The notes under the pieces: generated by a model
Told to the model about the DNA's origin: nothing
Database searches by the model: none
The model's input: only the letters and a program-made list of their open reading frames with translations
Part shown: one piece after another, positions 35,195-44,515 of the stretch
How the letters are laid out: the number at the start of each line of letters is the position of its first letter
Numbering within the stretch: the stretch's first letter is position 1
Source: Alphaproteobacteria bacterium
GTDB lineage: Bacteria > Pseudomonadota > Alphaproteobacteria > Rhodobacterales > Rhodobacteraceae
Assembly: GCA_016869835.1 (NCBI GenBank)
Contig: VGDH01000001.1
Span: 34,985-98,984, forward strand
Direction: 5' to 3'
DNA length: 64,000 nucleotides
Position numbers and translations under genes: made by a program

Positions 35195-36538
35195 TTACGC
35201 CTTGCCACGCAGCATGGCGTTATAAGTGGCTTTCAGCGCCACCTCTTTCATCAACCAGCTGATCCACAGCTCTTCCAGGGGCGCGATCGCACCGGGGAAG
35301 CTGGGAACCAGATTGTTGTTGTAGTCGAACTCGACCAGCATCGCGCGGCCGACCCGGGTGATCAGCGGGCACGATGTGTAACCGTCATAGGTGGCGGTGC
35401 CTTCTTTCCCCTCGATCGCGGCGATCAGGTGATCTTCGACCACCGGAACCTGCCATTTGACCGAGGCTGCCGTCTTGCCCTTGGGCACGCCCGCCACATC
35501 GCCCAGCGCGAAAATCTCGGGATAGCGCAGATGGCGCAGGGTTTTCTGGTCACATTCCACCCTGCCCTGGTCGGCCCATTTGTCGGCCTAGGAAAGACCT
35601 GACTGGCGGATCACTTCGGGCGCGCGCTGAGGCGGGATGACATGCAAATAGTTATAGGGCATGTCGACCGTGGTCTTGACCTCGGCCTTGGTGGTGGCGT
35701 CGATCTCGGTCTTTTCAAAGGTCGCAACCTTCTTGCCCGGCTCCATCGACAGCATCTTGTGGCTCATATGGGTCTTGATGCCACGCTGGCCAAACAGCAT
35801 CCGCACCTTCTCGGCGACGATCGGCACACCGAACAGCGCCCCTTGCGGCGCGGTGTAGTGAACTTCGTACTTGCCCGCCGCTCCACCCCGGCTCGCGATG
35901 TCTTCCACAAGGAAGGCATGTTTCAAGGGCGCCCCGGCGCATTTCATTTCGGTCGCCGGGCGCGTCATCAGCGCGATACCACCTTCTTCGGTGAATTTCT
36001 GCGCCGCTTCCCAGGTTTTCGCGGCATATTCCGGACCAGAGTAAAGCGCACCGATCCCGTTGGTGCCGACCATATCCAGCGAAAAGCCGGGGATAGCGTC
36101 ATAGTCCAGCACAAGGCCCGGCGCGACGATCAGGAAGTCACAGCCCAGCTTGGTGCCGCCTTCGGTCGCAACCGTCTTGGCGACTGGATCAATCGCCGCC
36201 GCCTTTTCGGCCACCAGCGTGACGCCCTTGGGCAGCCAGTCGGTCGTCTGGCTGACAGTGTAATTCGCGGGCTTCAAACCGGCCGCGACAAGGCTGAGCC
36301 CCGGCTGATAAAGTTGCTCCTTGCGACCGTCGATGATGGTGATCTCGGCCCCATCCAACCGTTCAACCAGCCGGTTCACCAGCGCCGTGCCGACAGCACC
36401 AGCCCCGATCACCACGATCTTTGCCTTGGTCGCCACCTTGGCCGCCGAAGCCGACGCGCCAAGGGCGGCAAGGCCCGCACCCGCCATCGCCAGCCCAAGG
36501 AAGCCGCGCCGCGTAGGGATGAACCTGCGTTCCATCAT
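35195..36538 (-). pseudogene. Tat-exported sulfide:quinone oxidoreductase-like flavoprotein, interrupted by TAG
   Basis: One frame of 447 sense-length codons holds a twin-arginine signal (PTRRGFLGLAMAG), an FAD-binding motif (VVIGAGAVGTALVNRL) and the SQR cysteines in EMKCAGAPLKH and DGYTSCPLITR. The second FAD segment is EIFALGDVAGVPKGKT. A TAG at codon 317 (35588-35590) splits it into the two track ORFs; the frame is unchanged. The start is the ATG at 36538 with GGAGG eight bases upstream. If intact it would oxidise sulfide to polysulfide or sulfur at the periplasmic face. A recent nonsense mutation or a base-call error is equally possible. Confidence 0.8.
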
Positions 36539-36592
36539 CTGTCTCGCCTCCGTCGTAATCCGATGTCCCTCGCACATGATTTACCGCCCGTC

Positions 36593-36606
36593 ATTGATCT
36601 GGATCA
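36593..36606. promoter_or_regulatory. FNR/FnrL-type box in the SQR-SulP divergent promoter
   Basis: TTGATCTGGATCAA is a perfect FNR palindrome. It is 55 bases upstream of the SQR start and 76 bases upstream of the SulP start, immediately next to an AT-rich palindrome with promoter-like hexamers. Confidence 0.7.
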
Positions 36607-36607
36607 A

Positions 36608-36629
36608 TATATATTATAATATATGCATA
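36608..36629. promoter_or_regulatory. AT-rich palindrome with bidirectional TATAAT
   Basis: ATATATTATAATATAT is a perfect 16-base palindrome overlapping a second one, ATATGCATAT. TATAAT can be read on both strands, so it may supply the -10 of both divergent promoters. In such a GC-rich genome this is a strong outlier. It could also be the operator of an ArsR-family sulfide sensor (SqrR/BigR type), but no such gene is in the window. Confidence 0.55.
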
Positions 36630-36681
36630 TGTAATCTTCGCGCGCGATGGCTACCTTGCGACGGCGCTCAACGAACTGCTG

Positions 36682-38436
36682 ATGTCACGACAAAAGGAAC
36701 CCAAGGTGAGACGACCTCTTTCGGCCGACCTAGCGCGGCTGTTGCCGATCCTGTCCTGGTCAAGGACCTATTCGCGCAAGGATGCGGCACAGGACGGCCT
36801 TGCCGCGGTGATCGTGACGATCATGCTGATTCCCCAGTCTCTCGCATATGCCATGCTGGCGGGCATGCCGCCTGAGGCCGGGCTTTATGCCTCGATCCTG
36901 CCGATCGTCGCCTACGCGCTTTTCGGGTCAAGCCGGGTGCTGGCCGTGGGTCCGGTGGCCGTGATCTCGCTGCTGACCGCAGCAAGGCTGGGAACCGTCG
37001 CACAAAGCGGGACAGCCGCTTACGCCGCCGCAGCCATGGTTCTTGCAGCGCTGTTCGGGGCAATGCTTTTGGCCATGGGCCTCTTGCGGATGGGCTTCAT
37101 CGCAAACTTCCTGTCGCATCCGGTCATTGCCGGGTTCATCACCGCTTCTGGCGTGCTGATCGCAGTGGGCCAGCTTGGACCGCTGACCGGAATCAAGATG
37201 ACCGGGGCTTCGTTGCCCGAGCTTTTCGAAAGCCTTTCGGCGGGCAAAGCGGGGTTCAATGTGCAGACGCTGATCATCGGCGGGCTGGGCGTGGCGTTTC
37301 TCATTTGGGTTCGGTGGCGCATGAAGCATGCCTTGCGCGCCTTGGGGGTGGGCGCGGCAGTGGCCGATGGGCTGACCAAGGCCGGGCAGGTGATCGCCGT
37401 TGCCGCATCAACACTTGCGGTCTGGGCCCTGGGGCTGGATGTGGCCGTGGTGGGCACGGTGCCTGCCGCTTTGCCGCCCCTGACAATCCCAGACTTCGAC
37501 ATTGCGCTGATCCGTGATTTGGCAATGCCTGCCTTTCTGATCTCGATCGTGGGGTTTGTGGAATCGGTTTCGGTGGCGCAGACACTTGCGGCGCGCAAGC
37601 GCCAGCGGATCCGCCCGGATCAGGAACTGATCGGGCTGGGCGCGGCGAACCTGGCCGCAGGGTTCAGCGGCGGCTTTCCGGTGACAGGGGGCTTTGCCCG
37701 CTCGGTCGTGAATGCCGATGCGGGTGCCGTCACATCCGCAGCAGGCATCTATACCGCCCTGGGCCTGGCGATCGCCGCGCTGGCACTGACGCCGTTTCTC
37801 TACTTCCTGCCCAAGGCGACGCTCGCCGCCACGATCATCGTGGCGGTGCTTGGCCTTGTGGATCTGTCGATCCTGAAAAAGACCTGGGCTTATTCACGCG
37901 CCGACTTCGTGGCCGTGGCGGGGACAATCCTCATCACGCTGGCATTGGGTGTCGAGGCCGGCATTTCGACCGGTGTCCTCTTATCGATCGGGCTGCACCT
38001 GTGGCGCAGTTCACGTCCACATGTGGCCGAGGTGGGCCTTGTTGCCGGCACCGAGCATTTCCGCAACATCCTGCGCTATGAGGTGATCACCGACCCGACT
38101 GTCCTAAGCCTGCAGATCGACGAAAGCCTTTACTTCGCCAATACCCGATATCTCGAAGACCTGATCCTTGCCCGCACCGCCGAGGATTCAGCCCTGCGCC
38201 ATGTGATCCTGATGTGTTCGGCGGTGAATGAAATCGACATGACCGCGCTTGAGACGCTGGAAGCCCTGATGGCGCATCTGAAAGACCGCGGCATCGCGCT
38301 GCATTTGTCAGAAGTGAAAGGCCCGGTCATGGACCGCCTGCAAAGGTCAAGCTTTCTGGACCATTTGACCGGCAAGGTGTTTCTCAGCCAGCACGCGGCC
38401 TTTGCGGCTTTGCGGACAGGCAATCAAGACGCCTAG
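36682..38436 (+). CDS. SulP family anion transporter with STAS domain
   Basis: A 584-aa inner-membrane carrier. The SulP signature region includes DGLAAVIVTIMLIPQSLAYAMLAG and GLYASILPIVAYALFGSSR in part, followed by about 12 membrane segments. A C-terminal STAS domain (about 440-580) has HVILMCSAVNEIDMTALETLE. Sulfate is the likely substrate given the divergent SQR gene, but bicarbonate and dicarboxylate SulP carriers exist. It is expressed from the shared 140-base promoter region. Confidence 0.88.
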   Translation: MSRQKEPKVRRPLSADLARLLPILSWSRTYSRKDAAQDGLAAVIVTIMLIPQSLAYAMLAGMPPEAGLYASILPIVAYALFGSSRVLAVGPVAVISLLTAARLGTVAQSGTAAYAAAAMVLAALFGAMLLAMGLLRMGFIANFLSHPVIAGFITASGVLIAVGQLGPLTGIKMTGASLPELFESLSAGKAGFNVQTLIIGGLGVAFLIWVRWRMKHALRALGVGAAVADGLTKAGQVIAVAASTLAVWALGLDVAVVGTVPAALPPLTIPDFDIALIRDLAMPAFLISIVGFVESVSVAQTLAARKRQRIRPDQELIGLGAANLAAGFSGGFPVTGGFARSVVNADAGAVTSAAGIYTALGLAIAALALTPFLYFLPKATLAATIIVAVLGLVDLSILKKTWAYSRADFVAVAGTILITLALGVEAGISTGVLLSIGLHLWRSSRPHVAEVGLVAGTEHFRNILRYEVITDPTVLSLQIDESLYFANTRYLEDLILARTAEDSALRHVILMCSAVNEIDMTALETLEALMAHLKDRGIALHLSEVKGPVMDRLQRSSFLDHLTGKVFLSQHAAFAALRTGNQDA

Positions 38437-38607
38437 CCGCATCGGATCCTTCGGGAGGGGGCGCGGAACCTGTCGCCACGGACGATCAACCCTGGCCCCT
38501 GAAGCCCGGCAGAACCCAAAGCTGTCTGCCGACCCGTTTGTAAGGCTGGACCTTGGACGCGACCCAAGGCAAACTGTCGCGTGGGCGGATGGAATTGGGG
38601 GGCGTAA

Positions 38608-39360
38608 TTGGACCTGAATTCGGATCTGGGCGAGAGCTTTGGCCCTTGGTCTATGGGTGACGACGCGGCCATGCTCGAGGTTGTCACCTCGGCCAATATC
38701 GCCTGCGGCGGGCATGCCAGCGACCCTGACACCATGTTTGCAACGCTGCGTCTTGCGGCCGAGCGTGGGGTCGTGATCGGCGCCCATCCCGGCTATGCCG
38801 ACCCTCTCGGCTTTGGTCGCCGGGTCATTCCGATGGAACCGGCCGAGATAACCCGGATGGTGGCCGCCCAGGTCGGTGCATTGCAGGGTGTTGCCGCACT
38901 GGCCGGGGCCAAGGTGTCTTATGTCAAGGCGCATGGCGCATTGGCAAATCTGGCCGCCGACCGGCGTGACGTGGCCGATGCCATCGCAGCAGCGGTCAAG
39001 GCCCTGCCGGGCAATCTGGCGATTCTGGCGATTTCGGGCACAGAGCTTGAGGTGGCCGGCCGCGCAGCGGGACTGCCGACCTACTGTGAAATCTTTGCCG
39101 ACCGCGCCTATCTGCCTAACGGCCGCCTGGTTCCCCGTTCGCGCGCTGATGCCATGGTGCATGGGGCAAAGGCGGCGGCGGATCGGTTGATCGGCTTTTT
39201 GGACAGTGGCCGGATGCCAGTGGTCGGGGCCGATCCCATTCCGCTGGCCGCGCAGTCGATCTGTGTGCATGGCGACAGCCCGGATGCCGTTGCGATGGCA
39301 CGCGAAATCCGGATGCGCCTTCAAGCAGCAGGGGTGGTTCTGGCCCCGTTCCAACAATGA
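38608..39360 (+). CDS. pxpA: 5-oxoprolinase subunit A (LamB/YcsF family)
   Basis: PxpA with PxpBC hydrolyses 5-oxoproline to glutamate using ATP. The N-terminus LDLNSDLGESFGPW and SANIACGGHASDP are diagnostic of the YcsF family. 250 aa. The start codon is TTG at 38608, with a GGGGGG purine run upstream; no ATG fits the homology. Its stop overlaps the pxpB start (ATGA). First gene of pxpABC. Confidence 0.92.
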   Translation: MDLNSDLGESFGPWSMGDDAAMLEVVTSANIACGGHASDPDTMFATLRLAAERGVVIGAHPGYADPLGFGRRVIPMEPAEITRMVAAQVGALQGVAALAGAKVSYVKAHGALANLAADRRDVADAIAAAVKALPGNLAILAISGTELEVAGRAAGLPTYCEIFADRAYLPNGRLVPRSRADAMVHGAKAAADRLIGFLDSGRMPVVGADPIPLAAQSICVHGDSPDAVAMAREIRMRLQAAGVVLAPFQQ

Positions 39361-40001
39361 AGTGGCCGATCTTTCGCCCGGTGGCCGAACACGGGCTTCT
39401 GGTCGAGTTAGGCGACCGGATCGACCCGTTGACCCATGCCGCAGTGCTGGCTCTGGATCGCGCCCTTGCCGCGCGACCCTTTTCAGGCTTTGCCGAGGCG
39501 GTTCCCGCCTATGTCAATCTCCTTGTGCGCTTTGACCCCCTGATCACCGATCACCGCGCGGTCGAGACGGCGCTACGGGCGTTGCTGAGGGCGCCCGATA
39601 CCCCCGTCGATGCAAAAGCAGTCCGGCGGGTGGACGTGGTCTATGACGGCCCCGATCTGGACGAGGTGGCGCGGCGTACGGGCCTGTCACCCGAGGCGGT
39701 GATTGCCGCGCATCTTGGCGGGTCCTATCAGGTGGCCCTTTACGGCTTTGCGCCGGGATATGCCTATCTTTCAGGCGTGCCGCAGGAAATTGCCTTGCCG
39801 CGCAAAGAGGCGGCGTTGCGGGGGGTGCCGGCCGGTTCGGTCATCATCGCGGCCGGGCAATGCATCGTGACCACGCTGACCATGCCGACAGGCTGGTGGA
39901 TCATCGGTCATTCCCCCACGGTGATCCTTGATGCCCAAGGGGCGCGGCCCTTCCTTTTTGATGTGGGCGACCGGGTGGAATTCCGGCGGGTGGCATCATG
40001 A
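39357..40001 (+). CDS. pxpB: 5-oxoprolinase subunit B (allophanate hydrolase subunit 1 family)
   Basis: A 214-aa carboxyltransferase-domain C/D subunit (KipI-like). Typical patches are PVAEHGLLVELGD near the start, GFAPGYAYLSGVP and VPAGSVIIAAGQCIV. ATG overlaps the pxpA stop by four bases and the stop overlaps pxpC by four, so the three subunits are translationally coupled, as expected for a stoichiometric complex. Confidence 0.92.
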   Translation: MKWPIFRPVAEHGLLVELGDRIDPLTHAAVLALDRALAARPFSGFAEAVPAYVNLLVRFDPLITDHRAVETALRALLRAPDTPVDAKAVRRVDVVYDGPDLDEVARRTGLSPEAVIAAHLGGSYQVALYGFAPGYAYLSGVPQEIALPRKEAALRGVPAGSVIIAAGQCIVTTLTMPTGWWIIGHSPTVILDAQGARPFLFDVGDRVEFRRVAS

Positions 40002-40954
40002 CCGCGCGGATGATTGTCCGGTTTGCCGGGCCGCATGTGTCGGTGCAGGATGGCGGTCGGCCTGGGCTGGCGCGGTTTGGGGTGCCCACCTCGGGCGCGA
40101 TGGACCGGCTCGCCATGGCGGCGGCCAACACGGCGGTGGGCAATGATCCGGGGGCAGCCTGCATCGAGATATCACTCGGCGGGTTGCAACTTGATTGCCT
40201 CGAAGGTCCGGTCAGCTTTGCAGTCGCAGGGGGCGGGTTCATTGTCGAACACACCGCGCAAACAGGCGGGGCACAGAAAGAAGGCGGGCAGAAAGGCGGC
40301 TCTTGGCAGGTGACCACCCTGCAAGCCGGTGAACGGCTGGTCATCCGGCGGGGGCCTTGGGGGGCCTGGTGCTATCTTGCCTTCGCCGGAAAGATGGCAG
40401 CAACGGAATGGCTCGGCTCGGCCGCGACACATTCGCAATCGGGCCTCGGCGGCGGCCAGGTGGTCAGCGGAGCCGAAATCACGGTCTTCGAACCGCGTCT
40501 GGTTGAGGGGCGGGTTATCCCTTGTCCGGCCTTTGCCCGGCCGATGACCGAACTGCGCGCCACGCTTGGCCCGCAGGACCGGTTCTTTGCGCCCGATCAG
40601 ATCGCCCTTCTCGAAGCGGCAGTCTGGCGGCTCAGCGGCGCATATGACCGGATGGGCGTGCGTCTGACCGGTCCCTTGCTGGTGCCCCGGGCGCGGCTGG
40701 ACATGCCTTCGGAACCGGTGGCGCGCGGGTCGGTTCAGGTGGCGGGTGATGGGGTGGCGACGGTTCTGCTTGCAGATCACCAGACCACCGGCGGCTATCC
40801 CAAGATTGTCACCGTGCTTGACAGCGACCTTGACCGTTTTGCCCAGTTGCGCCCCGGAGATGCCTTCCGTTTCAGACTTGTCACGCCACTGGCCGGGCTG
40901 AACCAGTCGCGGATGATGCGGACCATGCGCGCGCGCTGGCTGGAAGGCCGCTAA
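39998..40954 (+). CDS. pxpC: 5-oxoprolinase subunit C (allophanate hydrolase subunit 2 family)
   Basis: A 318-aa biotin-dependent carboxylase-like domain (KipA/PxpC). Key patches are SVQDGGRPGLARFGVPTSGAMD, YDRMGVRLTGP and a C-terminal TTGGYPKIVTVLDSDLDRFAQL in part. It completes PxpABC. Its stop overlaps by four bases the stop of the convergent pcaQ gene. A short Lys/Gly-rich insert (QKEGGQKGGSW) is seen around residue 90. Confidence 0.92.
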   Translation: MTARMIVRFAGPHVSVQDGGRPGLARFGVPTSGAMDRLAMAAANTAVGNDPGAACIEISLGGLQLDCLEGPVSFAVAGGGFIVEHTAQTGGAQKEGGQKGGSWQVTTLQAGERLVIRRGPWGAWCYLAFAGKMAATEWLGSAATHSQSGLGGGQVVSGAEITVFEPRLVEGRVIPCPAFARPMTELRATLGPQDRFFAPDQIALLEAAVWRLSGAYDRMGVRLTGPLLVPRARLDMPSEPVARGSVQVAGDGVATVLLADHQTTGGYPKIVTVLDSDLDRFAQLRPGDAFRFRLVTPLAGLNQSRMMRTMRARWLEGR

Positions 40955-41874
40955 AGCCAGTCACCGGCCTTCACACCATCGCGCGCCAATTGCGCCAGAA
41001 GATCAATCGCCGGATGCGCTGGCCCGGCCTGTCGACGCGTCAGGCCGACCGCGCCCGAAAGATAGCGCGCATCCGTGGGCACGCGCACAAGCTCGCCACG
41101 TTCAATATCCTCGGCAACAACCCCGCGCGATATGAACCAGACCGCATCTGAGCCAAGCAATAGCCCTCGCGCCAGGGGCAGCGCCACGGTTTCACAGGCC
41201 GGTCGCAGACCGGCAAGCCCAAGGCTGACCAGGTAATCGTCCACTGGCGCGCGGATGATTGCGCCTTCAGGCGGCAGGATCACCGGGCATTGGGACAAAG
41301 CGCGGCGCGGGTCCTTGGCAAATGGGTGGCCGTGCCGGGCGACCAGCGCGATTTCCTCGTCATAAAGATGCTCGAAGGCAAGGCCCGTCATCTCGCGCGC
41401 ACCGGGCAGGCGGCCGATCATCAGATCCAGCGCCCCATCCCGCAACAGTCCGGTCAGATAGCTGTGCGGGCCAGTGGTAACGGTCAACAGAAGATCGGGG
41501 GCAAGGTCGCGCAAACGCAGGGCAATCCGTGGGAAAAGCCGGGTGGCGGCTGTGGGCAAGACCCCCACCATCAACCGCCCCGCAGCCGCGCCCGGTCGCA
41601 GCGACGCCGCGGCGGTTTCAAGCGACTGAATGGCAAGGGCCGCATGCTGACGAAACAACGCGCCCTGTTCGGTCAGCACCATACGCCGGTTTTCCCGCCG
41701 GAAAAGCGTCGCTCCCAAAAGCGTCTCGGCTTCGGCGAGGGTGCGCGACAGGGCAGGCTGGGTGATCCCCTGCGCGCGCGCGACCTTCGAAAGGCTGCCT
41801 GTGTCGGCAATCGCCAGAATGGCGCGGATATGGCGCAGCTTAAGGTTGGGATGTATACCAAAATTGTTATTCAT
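40951..41874 (-). CDS. pcaQ: LysR family activator, PcaQ-like
   Basis: A 307-aa LysR regulator. The N-terminal helix-turn-helix is KLRHIRAILAIADTGSLSKVARAQGITQPALSRTLAEAE in part, and the effector domain follows with GRLMVGVLPTAATRLFPR. Its divergent position next to pcaDCHGB and the KLRHI N-terminus match PcaQ, which activates pca genes in response to 3-carboxymuconate or related intermediates in other alphaproteobacteria. Intact, in contrast to the broken LysR gene near 17 kb. Confidence 0.88.
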   Translation of the reverse strand: MNNNFGIHPNLKLRHIRAILAIADTGSLSKVARAQGITQPALSRTLAEAETLLGATLFRRENRRMVLTEQGALFRQHAALAIQSLETAAASLRPGAAAGRLMVGVLPTAATRLFPRIALRLRDLAPDLLLTVTTGPHSYLTGLLRDGALDLMIGRLPGAREMTGLAFEHLYDEEIALVARHGHPFAKDPRRALSQCPVILPPEGAIIRAPVDDYLVSLGLAGLRPACETVALPLARGLLLGSDAVWFISRGVVAEDIERGELVRVPTDARYLSGAVGLTRRQAGPAHPAIDLLAQLARDGVKAGDWL

Positions 41875-41887
41875 ATTGGCGCACTTT

Positions 41888-41924
41888 GCATTATCCTGTG
41901 CCGAATTCGCCTGATAAGTTATGC
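41888..41924. promoter_or_regulatory. Candidate PcaQ operator
   Basis: The 66-base pcaQ-pcaD spacer contains the interrupted inverted repeat GCATTATC ... GATAAGTTATGC and the short palindrome ATAAGTTAT. Dyads of this kind between a LysR gene and its target are typical operators. GGAGG lies five bases before the pcaD ATG. Confidence 0.4.
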
Positions 41925-41940
41925 GTCAACGGAGGACCCC

Positions 41941-42713
41941 ATGCAAGTTCTGACGCGGCCCTGGGGGGCGATGCATTACCGGATCGACGGTGCGGCCAAA
42001 GGGCCGACCGTGGTGTTCGGCAATTCCCTCGGCACCGACCTGCGGCTTTGGGATGCGCTTTTGCCCCATCTGCCATCCGAATTTCGCTATGTCCGCCATG
42101 ACAAGCGCGGCCATGGGCTCTCTGACCTTGGCGGTCGGGCCAGCGCCGCCGACCTAGCCGACGACGCCGCCGCACTGATCAAGCATGTCGGAGGCCCGGT
42201 CATCTTCGTCGGCCTGTCCATCGGCGGGCTGATCGCCCAAACGCTTGCCGCCCGCCGCCCTGACCTGGTCAAGGCGATCGTGATCTCCAATTCCGCCACC
42301 AAACTTGGCACCGCCGAGACATGGCAGGCCCGCATCGACGCCATTCGCGCGGGCGGCCTTGTCTCTATTGCCGATGCGGTGATGGAACGGTGGTTCGCCC
42401 CAGCTTTCCGCGCGTCTCCCGCCGTCATCCCATGGCGCAACATGATGATCCGCACACCTGACGAGGGCTATATCGCCGCCTGTCAGGCCCTTGCCGCCGC
42501 CGACCAGACCGAGGCGACGCGCGCCCTGCGCCTGCCCACCCTTGTCATCGCTGGCCAGGAAGACGGTTCCACCCCACCCGCCCTTGTCCGCGCCACCGCC
42601 GACCTCATCCCTGGTGCTACCTTCCACATCATTCCCGGCACCGGCCATCTGCCTTGCGTCGAAAACCCCGCCGCATATGCCGCGATCCTGTCGCCTTTCC
42701 TGAAAGCCCACGC

Positions 42714-42717
<4 letters not shown>
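41941..42717 (+). CDS. pcaD: 3-oxoadipate enol-lactonase
   Basis: Alpha/beta hydrolase of 258 aa that hydrolyses 3-oxoadipate enol-lactone. The nucleophile elbow is GLSIGG, the oxyanion region is FGNSLGTDLRLWD, the catalytic acid lies near AGQEDGSTPP and the His in GTGHLPCVE. The start is the ATG at 41941, with GGAGG five bases upstream; the track ORF beginning at 41290 includes the pcaQ antisense. First gene of the pca operon, coupled to pcaC by ATGA overlap. Confidence 0.93.
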
Positions 42718-43840
<1,123 letters not shown>

Positions 43841-43885
43841 GCATGTTCAGGAAAAGTAGGAACCGGTTTTCCGGTTCGAACATGC
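43841..43885. repeat. Alphaproteobacterial intergenic palindrome between pcaH and pcaG
   Basis: Nested inverted repeat: outer arms GCATGTTC/GAACATGC and inner hairpin GAACCGG-TTTT-CCGGTTC, with AGGAAAAGTAG between. It resembles a widespread alphaproteobacterial REP-like element I know from rhizobial genomes. It is inside the pca operon, 18 bases before the pcaG start. Confidence 0.7.
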
Positions 43886-43903
43886 GAACACTGGAGAAAA
43901 GTC

Positions 43904-44515
43904 ATGCCGCAACCGCTTGATTACCTGAAAGAAACTCCCTCGCAAACCGCCGGGCCTTACGTCCACATCGGCCTCGCCCCCGGCGCGGCGGGGTTCCAGA
44001 TTTTCGAACGTGAACTCGGTTGGGACATCGCGGGCCCCGACGCCCCGGGCGAACGGATCAGGGTAGAGGGCGTGGTGCTGGACGGCACCGTCGCCCCGGT
44101 GAAAGACGTGATGCTGGAGGTCTGGCAGGCTGACGCCAATGGCATCTACCCCCACCCCGAAGACCCCCGCGCCACGCAAGTCGCCAAAGGGTTCCGCGGT
44201 TGGGGCCGGGTGATTACCGATTTCGACACCGGCCTTTGGGCGTTCGACACCATCAAGCCCGGCCCTGTCATGGGCCGCAATGGCCGCCCGATGTCGCCGC
44301 ATCTGAACCTCTGGATCGTGGCGCGCGGGATCAATATCGGTCTCAACACCCGGATGTATTTCGAAGATGAGGACAACAGCGCCGACCCGGTTCTTGGCCT
44401 CATCGAACAGGCCCACCGCCGCGAAACCCTTCTGGCCAGCAAGGTTTCTCCCGGTCATTACCGGTTCGACATCCGCTTGCAAGGCGAAGGCGAAACCGTG
44501 TTCATGGATATTTAA
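43904..44515 (+). CDS. pcaG: Protocatechuate 3,4-dioxygenase alpha subunit
   Basis: Structural partner of PcaH, 203 aa. It has the N-terminal PSQTAGPYVHIGLAPGAAG and LEVWQADANGIYPHPED, with the alpha-subunit C-terminal HYRFDIRLQGEGETVF. It lacks the iron-ligand set, as expected for the alpha subunit. It is followed at once by the BKACE gene (stop and next ATG adjacent). Confidence 0.95.
   Translation: MPQPLDYLKETPSQTAGPYVHIGLAPGAAGFQIFERELGWDIAGPDAPGERIRVEGVVLDGTVAPVKDVMLEVWQADANGIYPHPEDPRATQVAKGFRGWGRVITDFDTGLWAFDTIKPGPVMGRNGRPMSPHLNLWIVARGINIGLNTRMYFEDEDNSADPVLGLIEQAHRRETLLASKVSPGHYRFDIRLQGEGETVFMDI

Noticed and set aside
17320-35590. TAG stops in LysR and SQR as evidence for amber recoding
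   Set aside because: TAG ends other genes in the window normally (for example the oxidoreductase ending at 1101), so TAG is a working stop codon here.
38437-38607. 171-base spacer between SulP and pxpA examined for a tRNA, riboswitch or small gene
   Set aside because: No cloverleaf, conserved leader or ribosome-site-plus-ORF combination was seen.
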